Shown one piece after another: positions 1 to 5,076 of a stretch of DNA of 9,503 bases. The notes beneath the pieces were generated by a model. The model had not been told where the DNA came from, searched no databases, and saw nothing but the letters and a program-made list of their open reading frames with translations. The stretch is from contig JAJYSD010000018.1 in the NCBI GenBank assembly GCA_021793745.1, positions 1 through 9,503 on the forward strand, in the 5' to 3' direction. Position numbers and translations under genes: made by a program. Position 1 is the stretch's first letter, and every line of letters begins with the position of its first letter. The DNA is from Bacillota bacterium (GTDB lineage Bacteria; Bacillota; Bacilli; Thermoactinomycetales; DSM-44946).

Positions 1-209
1 TGACCAAAGTTCATCCCCAACTCGCCGTTAAACCCGGCCAGATAATGGTCCAAGGTCCAGGTCTCCGGCCACAATCGAGAGGTGGAAAAGATTTGATCAT
101 CCGGCTTAAAGGAGGAGAAGAACATCCACAGGATGGGATAAACCATGATAAAGGTGACCGCCACAAGCGCAGCGTGTCGCAAAAGGTTCCTGATCCCTCG
201 CCGCTTCAT
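1..209 (-). CDS. CUT1 sugar ABC transporter permease, MalG/YesQ-like (5' part only)
   Basis: This is the N-terminal part (about 69 residues) of the second inner-membrane subunit of a carbohydrate ABC importer; the rest lies beyond base 1. Read on the minus strand it gives a basic start (MKRRGIRNLLRH), then a hydrophobic helix (AALVAVTFIMVYPILWMFFSSFK), then PDDQIF and a 'WTLDHYLAGF' stretch. This is the usual opening of MalG-type permeases, where 'YPILWMFFSSFK' precedes the first periplasmic loop. I chose the ATG at 209 because AAGGTGG sits 8 bases upstream and it falls 13 bases after the previous stop. Two ATGs at 233 and 230 would overlap the upstream gene by 11 or 8 bases and have poorer ribosome binding sites. 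It should pair with the permease encoded just upstream. The family is clear; the substrate is not readable from this fragment. Confidence 0.85.
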   Translation of the reverse strand, partial: MKRRGIRNLLRHAALVAVTFIMVYPILWMFFSSFKPDDQIFSTSRLWPETWTLDHYLAGFNGELGMNFG

Positions 210-222
210 CGCTCCCACCACC

Positions 223-1155
223 TTAACCATCATAATGAACCCAGAACCTGGAGCTTAAAAAGATCACCGTCGAACAAAGTCCGATGATGATGAGCAGAAT
301 AATCGACAATGCCGCGGCGTATCCCATGTTATAGTAGTTGAAGGCATGCTGATACAAGTAATAGACATACATCAATGTGGACTTCATCGGGCCTCCGCCC
401 GTGATGATATAGACCTGCGTAAAAATCATGAACGAAGAAATCGTCCCCATCAGCAAATTGAAGAAAGTAATCGGGGACAGCATCGGCAACGTGATCTTGA
501 AAAACCGCTGGATCGCCGACGCCCCGTCAATGATCGCCGCCTCATACAGATAACCCGGAATCTGTTTCAGACCCGCCAGAAAGATCACCATCTCCGAGCC
601 GAATTGCCAAACACTGAGTAAAATCAGGATCACAATGGCGGTGGACGGATTTCCCACCCAATTGGGCCCTTCGACTCCGAACAAACCGAGGAAGGCGTTG
701 ACCGGTCCATCATCCGCAAACAGATTTCGCCATCCGATGGCGGCGCCGACGCTGGTCCCGATCAGCGAAGGAAGATAGATCAGGGAGCGGTACCATCCGA
801 TACCCCGGACTTCCCTATACAGCAAGAGGGCGATGAGCAGGGAGACGATCAGCCGCGCGGGTACGGAGAAGATCACATAGGTAAAAGTGGCGCGGATGGA
901 GATCCAGAAATTGGGGTCGCGAAGGATCTGCTGGAAATTGTCAAAGCCGACCCACTCGGGGGAACTGATCAGGTCGTAATCGGTAAAGGCGAGGTAAAAG
1001 GTAAATAGCATGGCCCCGACGGTCAGGCACAACATTCCGGTGAGCCAGGGAAGGAGAAAGGTATAAGCGGTTAAATTTCTTCGCAGCGGGGTTTCCATCC
1101 GGGATCTCCGGTGGATTTTCACTCTGCGCATGATCGGCTGAATATCGGATGCCAC
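223..1155 (-). CDS. CUT1 sugar ABC transporter permease, MalF/YesP-like
   Basis: This is an integral membrane subunit of a binding-protein-dependent sugar importer, 310 residues long, which fits the MalF/UgpA/YesP group. About six hydrophobic segments are visible, near residues 31-56, 89-113, 123-141, 171-194, 227-251 and 278-300. The cytoplasmic EAA loop that docks onto the ATPase is at about residues 205-226 (EAAIIDGASAIQRFFKITLP), with the conserved EAA-3x-G spacing and the trailing LP. The start is the GTG at 1155, placed 9 bases after an ideal AAGGAGGT. The frame is open upstream to 1212, but that extension runs through a hairpin and has no ribosome binding site. The gene follows the binding-protein gene by 66 bases and precedes the second permease closely, so the three are probably one transcript. 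The substrate is inferred only from the partner binding protein. Confidence 0.93.
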   Translation of the reverse strand: MASDIQPIMRRVKIHRRSRMETPLRRNLTAYTFLLPWLTGMLCLTVGAMLFTFYLAFTDYDLISSPEWVGFDNFQQILRDPNFWISIRATFTYVIFSVPARLIVSLLIALLLYREVRGIGWYRSLIYLPSLIGTSVGAAIGWRNLFADDGPVNAFLGLFGVEGPNWVGNPSTAIVILILLSVWQFGSEMVIFLAGLKQIPGYLYEAAIIDGASAIQRFFKITLPMLSPITFFNLLMGTISSFMIFTQVYIITGGGPMKSTLMYVYYLYQHAFNYYNMGYAAALSIILLIIIGLCSTVIFLSSRFWVHYDG

Positions 1156-1164
1156 GCGGAAAAG

Positions 1165-1173
1165 ACCTCCTTT
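1165..1173 (-). promoter_or_regulatory. Ribosome binding site deciding the GTG start of the first permease
   Basis: AAAGGAGGT on the minus strand lies 9 bases before the GTG at 1155. It is a near-perfect complement to the 16S rRNA 3' end, and it shows that translation starts there rather than at the ATGs around 1206-1212. Its upstream edge is only about 4 bases from the base of the hairpin at 1178-1204. Confidence 0.8.
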
Positions 1174-1177
1174 AGCC

Positions 1178-1204
1178 GCGATGCCGCCGATCGGGCGGCA
1201 TCGC
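1178..1204 (-). other. Intercistronic RNA hairpin between binding-protein and permease genes
   Basis: GCGATGCCGCC and GGCGGCATCGC form a perfect 11-bp GC-rich stem around a 5-base loop, between the stop of the binding-protein gene and the ribosome binding site of the permease gene. No run of T follows on the minus strand, so it is not a standard intrinsic terminator. In known malE-malF and similar operons, a structure here protects the upstream message and lowers downstream expression. The same role is inferred here. Confidence 0.7.
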
Positions 1205-1221
1205 ATCATCAAATCGGCGGC

Positions 1222-2502
1222 TCAACCCTGGGATAATGCCTCGTTTCCTTGCTGGATAAAGGCCTCGGCCGCTTCACTCGGCGTGATCTCCTTGAAGGTC
1301 ACCTGCTGCGAGAGGTTTTTCAGGATATCCGCAATCTCGCTGGATCCCTGGGGCGCCAGCTTTTCCGGAGAGGCTACTTTTTTCACCTTTTCCATGAAGT
1401 CGATCTGCTTTTGGATCGTTTCATCCTCAGCGGTTTCGGAGACGATTTCCATGTTCTTTTGGTTGGCGGGGATTCCCCGGTCGGTCTTGAAGATTTTGGC
1501 CACTTCCGGGTCATTCTCCAGGAAATTGATCAGCTTTGCCGCGGCCTCGGGATGTTTGGTCTTGGAGGACATGGACCAGAACATGGCCCCATGAAGGGGG
1601 TACGGCTTGTTCTCATTGCCCCATTCCGGCAGGAGCGCTCGTCCGATGGGTTTTCCCAGACTCTCTTCGTAGTTGGGATCGGTTCCGAGGAACAGCCAAT
1701 TGATGGCGGTTTTCTCTTTGATAAAGGGGCTGGCCGAAGGATCGTTGTGATTATAGGCCGCGTTTTCTTCAGCGGTCGGAACGCCGCCCTTCTCCTGCAG
1801 ATCCAACCAATACTGGAACCATTCCGTAAGCGTTTCCTTGGACAGCCCGATTTTGTTGCCGCTGTACAACTCCTCCCCCTTCGTTCGCGCAAAATAACTT
1901 AACAGTCCCGTTTGCTCCATCTCATTGGCCATGCCGTAAACGCCCGTCTTTTCACGGATCTTCACACACAGCTCCGCCAGCTCCTCCCAGCTGTAGTTTT
2001 CCTCCGGGAAGGTCACGCCGGCCTTTTCAAAAATCTCGGGGTTGTAGATGAACATCTGCGAGTTGATGGAGGTGGCCAGCCCGTACAGCTTCCCATCCAC
2101 CATCCCCAATTGGACGGTTTCCTCGGAAAGATCGGAGGAATCCACGCCCACCGTTGACAAATCCATCAATTGTCCTTTGCTGATGTACGTCATCAATTGC
2201 GAACCGTCCATCTGCATCACATCCGGGGCACCGCCTCCCGCGGTCTGAGTCGCCAGCTTCTGCCAGTAACTGTCCCAGGAGCTGTATTCCATCACCACTT
2301 TGATGTCGGGATGTTTCTCTTCAAAAAGCTTGACGGCCTCCTGCGTCATCTTGGTCCTCGTCGGGTTGGTCCACCAGGAAAAGCGAATCGTCACCTGATC
2401 ACCATCCCGATCCGCCGAACGGTCGCCACAGCCCGTCAAAACCAGTAAAACCGATAGACAAATCGCCGCCACCGAGGTGAAAAGCTTCTTCAAGCGTTTC
2501 AT
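1222..2502 (-). CDS. Sugar ABC transporter substrate-binding lipoprotein (SBP_bac_1, YesO-like)
   Basis: This is an extracellular solute-binding lipoprotein of 426 residues that would capture a sugar and hand it to the downstream permeases. It has a basic N-terminus (MKRLKK), a hydrophobic core, and the lipobox LTGC with the lipidated cysteine at residue 25, followed by an acidic, flexible linker. The mature part shows cluster 1 binding-protein hallmarks: 'FSWWTNP' near residue 41, 'EEKHPDIKV', 'GGGAPDVMQMD', 'GKLYGL' and 'EKTGVYGM'. These phrases and the length resemble Bacillus YesO, from memory of the family and not from a search, which would suggest plant cell wall oligosaccharides. The start is the ATG at 2502, preceded by GGGGAGGAGCGCG. 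An open extension to 2565 lacks a ribosome binding site and would bury the signal peptide. The gene lies 151 bases behind the regulator gene with no terminator between them. Confidence 0.92.
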   Translation of the reverse strand: MKRLKKLFTSVAAICLSVLLVLTGCGDRSADRDGDQVTIRFSWWTNPTRTKMTQEAVKLFEEKHPDIKVVMEYSSWDSYWQKLATQTAGGGAPDVMQMDGSQLMTYISKGQLMDLSTVGVDSSDLSEETVQLGMVDGKLYGLATSINSQMFIYNPEIFEKAGVTFPEENYSWEELAELCVKIREKTGVYGMANEMEQTGLLSYFARTKGEELYSGNKIGLSKETLTEWFQYWLDLQEKGGVPTAEENAAYNHNDPSASPFIKEKTAINWLFLGTDPNYEESLGKPIGRALLPEWGNENKPYPLHGAMFWSMSSKTKHPEAAAKLINFLENDPEVAKIFKTDRGIPANQKNMEIVSETAEDETIQKQIDFMEKVKKVASPEKLAPQGSSEIADILKNLSQQVTFKEITPSEAAEAFIQQGNEALSQG

Positions 2503-2602
2503 CGCGCTCCTCCCCAGGAAAATTTTCGTCCCACCCTGAAACCGCCGGACAACCCCTCGGTTCACCAGCCCCCTTTAACCTGAGATGGTTGATCCGTTGC
2601 AC

Positions 2603-2636
2603 GAACGAAGTTTTTCCGCAAATTCTTTCTTCGTTC
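2603..2636. repeat. 8-bp inverted repeat upstream of the binding-protein gene
   Basis: GAACGAAG at 2603-2610 and CTTCGTTC at 2629-2636 are perfect inverted copies separated by 18 AT-rich bases, in the 151-base gap between the regulator stop and the binding-protein start. No T-run follows on the minus strand, so a terminator is unlikely. It could be a regulator binding site or an mRNA stem. I see no convincing separate promoter in this gap. Confidence 0.4.
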
Positions 2637-2653
2637 CTCGCTTCCCCCTCCCC

Positions 2654-3325
2654 TCAATCGCTTTTATGGCGAAAATAATCGGGATATTGCGAAATCAAAA
2701 GGTCGATTTCCGTCACGGCCAACCGCAAATGCTGGATCATCGCCTGATCCGCCAAATCCGCCTTTTGCTCGGTAATCAGCCGGAAAATTTCCTTGTGCTG
2801 GGCCACGATCACGTCCCACTCCAAGGAGGAGAAGAGGCGCAGGTGCCGCATCCGATTAAAATGGGTATTCATCTGCTGCATCAGGTTCCAGGTTCTGATC
2901 TTACCGCACCCGAAAAACAGAATTTTGTGAAATTGATCGTCCAGCTGGTACAGACGCGAATAATTCCGCTTTTCGTTGCAAACCTCCTGCATCTTTAGGT
3001 TGGTTTCCAGCTGGAATCGATATTCCTCCGGGAAGCCGGCGCAAGCCATCCGGACGATGGCCCGTTCGATATTTTCCCGGACAAATCGGCCTTCCTCCAG
3101 GAGTTCGAGATCGATGAGGGAAACAAAGGTCCCCTTTTGAGGGTAAATCTCGATCAGATCTTCCTGGGACAACTTCAAAAACGACTCCCGGACCGGCGTG
3201 CGACTCACCTTTAATTGATGGGAGATCTCCGACTCGGAGATTTTCGCCCCCGGTTTCAATTCCAGCTTGAGGATCTTGTCCCTCAGCGTTTGATAGATGA
3301 ATTCCCTCGCGGAACCCTTTTTCAT
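2654..3325 (-). CDS. GntR-family transcriptional regulator, FadR/FCD subfamily
   Basis: This is a predicted DNA-binding regulator of 223 residues, the usual size for the FadR subfamily. An N-terminal winged helix-turn-helix (about residues 8-70) contains 'LRDKILKLELKPGAKISE' and the recognition segment 'LKVSRTPVRESFLKL', followed by the wing 'YPQKGTFV'. The C-terminal half is a helical FCD ligand domain. Asp129/Asp130, His133 (in 'LDDQFH'), His177 and His199 stand where this fold usually binds a metal and a carboxylate ligand such as a uronate or other acid. The start is the ATG at 3325, with AAAAGGA 5 bases upstream. The reading frame stays open to 3460, but that stretch covers the promoter and palindromes, so a longer protein is unlikely. 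It leads the sugar-transport operon and probably controls it and itself. The ligand is unknown; a sugar acid is my inference. Confidence 0.92.
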   Translation of the reverse strand: MKKGSAREFIYQTLRDKILKLELKPGAKISESEISHQLKVSRTPVRESFLKLSQEDLIEIYPQKGTFVSLIDLELLEEGRFVRENIERAIVRMACAGFPEEYRFQLETNLKMQEVCNEKRNYSRLYQLDDQFHKILFFGCGKIRTWNLMQQMNTHFNRMRHLRLFSSLEWDVIVAQHKEIFRLITEQKADLADQAMIQHLRLAVTEIDLLISQYPDYFRHKSD

Positions 3326-3393
3326 GCGTTCCTTTTGCAGGTTCGTCACTGAATCACCATCCAAGCTTCTCCATCGCGCAGGGCACCGGACTG

Positions 3394-3417
3394 GCATGGT
3401 AATCATGCTAGTATACT
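3394..3417. promoter_or_regulatory. Palindromes just downstream of the gntR promoter, candidate operator
   Basis: Two small palindromes lie side by side: GCATG-5-CATGC (3394-3408) and AGTATACT (3410-3417). They cover roughly +6 to +29 from the predicted transcription start, where a bound GntR protein could block RNA polymerase. FadR-type regulators usually bind short palindromes with GT and AC half-sites, which GTATAC fits. Binding itself is inferred. Confidence 0.45.
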
Positions 3418-3428
3418 TGTCTGCCCAA

Positions 3429-3457
3429 ATTTTAACACCCCCTTTATCAAAAGTCAA
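3429..3457 (-). promoter_or_regulatory. Sigma-A promoter of the gntR-sugar transport operon
   Basis: On the minus strand, TTGACT (3457-3452) and TAAAAT (3434-3429) are separated by exactly 17 bases. Each hexamer differs from the vegetative consensus at one position. The predicted start is near 3422, giving a leader of about 97 bases before the regulator ATG. The DNA upstream is AT-rich (TTATTTATTTTCTAAAGATA), as in an UP element. Confidence 0.8.
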
Positions 3458-3571
3458 CAATATCTTTAGAAAATAAATAATGTTCTTTTAAAAGGCGGAA
3501 AAGCCCTTCGGCTCGGAGTCTCAAAGAAGCCTGCTCTCAGAAAAACCGATGACGGGAAAGCCTCCCAACCA

Positions 3572-3885
3572 TCATGAGGGTACAGGACGTTGCCCCCGGA
3601 ATGAACGATATTTCACCATGAAATAAACCATGGTTAATGCCAGAATACCAGCTCCGCCATCCGTGATGGCACTCGCAAGATGCCCCACAAACCGTATACT
3701 TCCAGAGCAACGCGCCACATCGATGCCGGAATCAGGGGAACTCCCAACCCCTGTGCAGCATTGATAAAAAATATGATCCACCACAGCATGACAGATCGGC
3801 TGATTAAGGCGGTGATGAAGGGCTTCGGCCTTGCCCAGCATGACGCTCCGGCGACACGGATGGTGATTGATCGAATCCAGCGGCG
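3572..3885 (-). pseudogene. Probable decayed fragment of a small membrane protein
   Basis: No intact gene is visible between the regulator promoter and the tRNA terminator, but the minus strand carries hydrophobic coding-like stretches in two frames. One frame (3885-3634) reads 'MLWWIIFFINAAQGLGVPLIP' and 'VALEVYGLWG', then stops. The other frame continues with 'HLASAITDGGAGILALTMVYFMVKYR' to a stop at 3572. Joined near position 3680 they would read like one membrane protein C-terminus, which suggests a frameshift. Only 36 bases separate the fragment from the tRNA terminator, and no ribosome binding site with a start fits, so the N-terminus appears lost. I do not recognise the family. A chance hydrophobic reading is still possible. 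Confidence 0.35.
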
Positions 3886-3927
3886 TCAAACGGTCAGCAC
3901 CGGCCTTCTGTTCCCGGCTGCCAAATC

Positions 3928-3967
3928 AAAAAACAGAAGCACGGTTCCCTCTGGAACCGTGCTTCTG
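3928..3967 (-). terminator. Rho-independent terminator of the ssrA-tRNA-Thr unit
   Basis: A perfect 15-bp stem (CAGAAGCACGGTTCC with GGAACCGTGCTTCTG) closes a 4-base loop. On the minus strand it is followed at once by six T residues (3933-3928). It starts 9 bases after the tRNA 3' CCA. It is the only terminator-like structure downstream of ssrA, so it probably ends both RNAs. Confidence 0.92.
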
Positions 3968-3976
3968 ACATACCGA

Positions 3977-4052
3977 TGGTGCTGACGGAGGGATTCGAAC
4001 CCCCGACCCCTTCATTACGAGTGAAGTGCTCTGCCAGCTGAGCTACGTCAGC
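3977..4052 (-). tRNA. tRNA-Thr (anticodon CGT), CCA encoded
   Basis: The minus strand folds as a complete 76-base cloverleaf. The acceptor arms are GCTGACG and CGTCAGC with discriminator A and an encoded CCA at 3979-3977. The D arm is in TAGCTCAGCTGGCAGAGCA. The anticodon stem CTTCA/TGAAG surrounds the loop CTCGTAA, and the T arm carries GGTTCGAATCC. The anticodon CGT reads the threonine codon ACG. The gene lies 19 bases downstream of the tmRNA 3' end with no promoter or terminator between, so it is probably cut from a common precursor. Confidence 0.96.
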
Positions 4053-4071
4053 ATGTCGGAGAATAAGTGCT

Positions 4072-4433
4072 TGGTGGAGGCGAGCGGAGTCGAACCGCTG
4101 TCCGGAGACCTCGCCACGTCGGTTTCTCCGAGCGCAGTCACTGTACTTGCATCTCGCCGCATGGACTGCCCAGTGACAGGCGTTCCATCCGGCCAGCCGC
4201 CTTGGTTTCGCCTCCCGACCGGCGGCAACTTCGGTCGGCTAGCCCGCTAGTTCTGAGACCCGACGACACCGCACGGGCGACGGTGAAGCGGATCCTGGCT
4301 GGATTAAGCAGCCAGAGCGTAGTTTTCTTGCTTGCCAGTTACATTTGGCAACCTGCGTTTTTGACGAAGGCCGCAGCCCCTCGGCTCGCTGCCGACGCTC
4401 GATCGATCCCCGTCGAATCCCATGAACGCCCCC
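4072..4433 (-). ncRNA. ssrA: Transfer-messenger RNA (tmRNA)
   Basis: This is a one-piece tmRNA of 362 bases including the encoded CCA, which frees ribosomes stalled on broken messages and tags the unfinished protein for proteolysis. The 5' end GGGGGCGTTCATGGGATTCG and the 3' end AGCGGTTCGACTCCGCTCGC, then CTCCACCA, are the characteristic tRNA-like halves. The acceptor stem pairs GGGGGCG with CGCCTCC and contains the G3-U70 wobble that alanyl-tRNA synthetase needs. The internal reading frame sits at 4336-4304. The long GC-rich segment between tag and 3' end should hold the usual pseudoknots, which I did not model in detail. The gene follows smpB, whose product is its obligate partner, and is co-oriented with tRNA-Thr downstream. 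Confidence 0.97.
4304..4336 (-). other. tmRNA tag reading frame (GKQENYALAA)
   Basis: Ten codons starting with the resume codon GGC and ending in TAA encode GKQENYALAA. The charged tmRNA adds an alanine first, giving AGKQENYALAA. The ending ALAA is the signal read by ClpXP-type proteases. The tag is close to the short Geobacillus-type tag and shorter than the Bacillus subtilis one (both from memory). Confidence 0.93.
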
Positions 4434-4459
4434 AGGATCCCGGATCGATGACATATAGT

Positions 4460-4488
4460 ATTGTATCACCGAAACAGGAAAATGTAAA
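4460..4488 (-). promoter_or_regulatory. Sigma-A promoter of ssrA
   Basis: On the minus strand, TTTACA (4488-4483) and TACAAT (4465-4460) lie 17 bases apart, each one base from consensus. Transcription should start near 4453, about 20 bases before the mature tmRNA 5' end at 4433. That leaves a short leader for RNase P to remove. It makes ssrA independent of the smpB operon. Confidence 0.85.
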
Positions 4489-4497
4489 GGGTAAAAT

Positions 4498-4513
4498 GGC
4501 AAGCATTTTTGCC
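4498..4513 (-). terminator. Weak possible terminator after smpB
   Basis: GGCAA and TTGCC form a 5-bp stem around a 6-base loop, followed on the minus strand by ATTTTA, 12 bases past the smpB stop. The stem is short and the T-run imperfect. It may only reduce read-through into ssrA. Confidence 0.3.
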
Positions 4514-4525
4514 CAACAGGGGTGC

Positions 4526-4993
4526 TCACCGGAACTGGCGGTCCTTCAGCCGGCGCTCGATCTCCCGCTGGGCATCCCGTTTGGCGATGTCCGCCCGTTT
4601 ATCGTACTGCTTTTTCCCCTTGGCCAGGGCGAGTTGAACCTTGGCGAAGCCGTTCCGGATGTGGACATCCAACGGGATCAGGGTGTAGCCCTTCTGACGG
4701 GTCAGTCCGATCAGTTTGCGGATCTCTTCCCGATGCAGCAACAGCTTTCGCGTCCGGGTCGGGTCGGGGTTAAAGCGGTTCCCCTGTTCGAAGGGGCTGA
4801 TGTGCATGTTCAGCAGAAACACTTCCCCGTTGTCGATCCGGGCAAAGCTGTCCCGCAGGTTGACCCGTCCCTGTCGGATGGACTTGATTTCCGTACCGGT
4901 GAGCACGATGCCGGCCTCGAAGGTGTCCTCGATGTGATAATCATGATGCGCCTTTTTGTTGCGGGCGATCACCTTCACGCCACCCTTCGCCAC
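4526..4993 (-). CDS. smpB: SsrA-binding protein SmpB
   Basis: SmpB binds the tRNA-like half of tmRNA and carries it into the empty A site of stalled ribosomes. The protein has 155 residues, the normal size. Recognisable blocks are '[20 protein letters not shown]', '[20 protein letters not shown]', '[14 protein letters not shown]' and '[10 protein letters not shown]', which make up the conserved OB-like core. The basic tail ([20 protein letters not shown]) folds into the mRNA channel in known structures. The start is the GTG at 4993, with GGAGG 10 bases upstream. Another GTG at 5002 lies almost on the ribosome binding site, and the frame open to 5059 has none. The gene follows rnr by 83 bases and precedes ssrA, the classic arrangement of the trans-translation module in Bacillales. 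Confidence 0.97.
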   Translation of the reverse strand: MAKGGVKVIARNKKAHHDYHIEDTFEAGIVLTGTEIKSIRQGRVNLRDSFARIDNGEVFLLNMHISPFEQGNRFNPDPTRTRKLLLHREEIRKLIGLTRQKGYTLIPLDVHIRNGFAKVQLALAKGKKQYDKRADIAKRDAQREIERRLKDRQFR

Positions 4994-5076
4994 CGTGCTC
5001 ACCCCTCCCCGAAAAGTTGCATCCCTTACTATAGCAACGGTGCGGCCGTTTGTCAACAAGGCCTTCGGATGCTGGC

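Noticed and set aside
3060..3460. A longer regulator protein starting near 3460
   Set aside because: The extra 45 codons cover a strong promoter and palindromes and have no ribosome binding site. The 223-residue form has the normal family length.
3680..3985. A plus-strand open frame of 101 codons in the gene-poor gap
   Set aside because: It ends inside the tRNA-Thr gene, crosses the terminator, and has no ribosome binding site. The hydrophobic readings on the minus strand are more gene-like.
4239..4529. A 96-codon minus-strand open frame inside tmRNA
   Set aside because: It overlaps the structured RNA and its promoter. The only translated part of this region is the ten-codon tag in its own frame.
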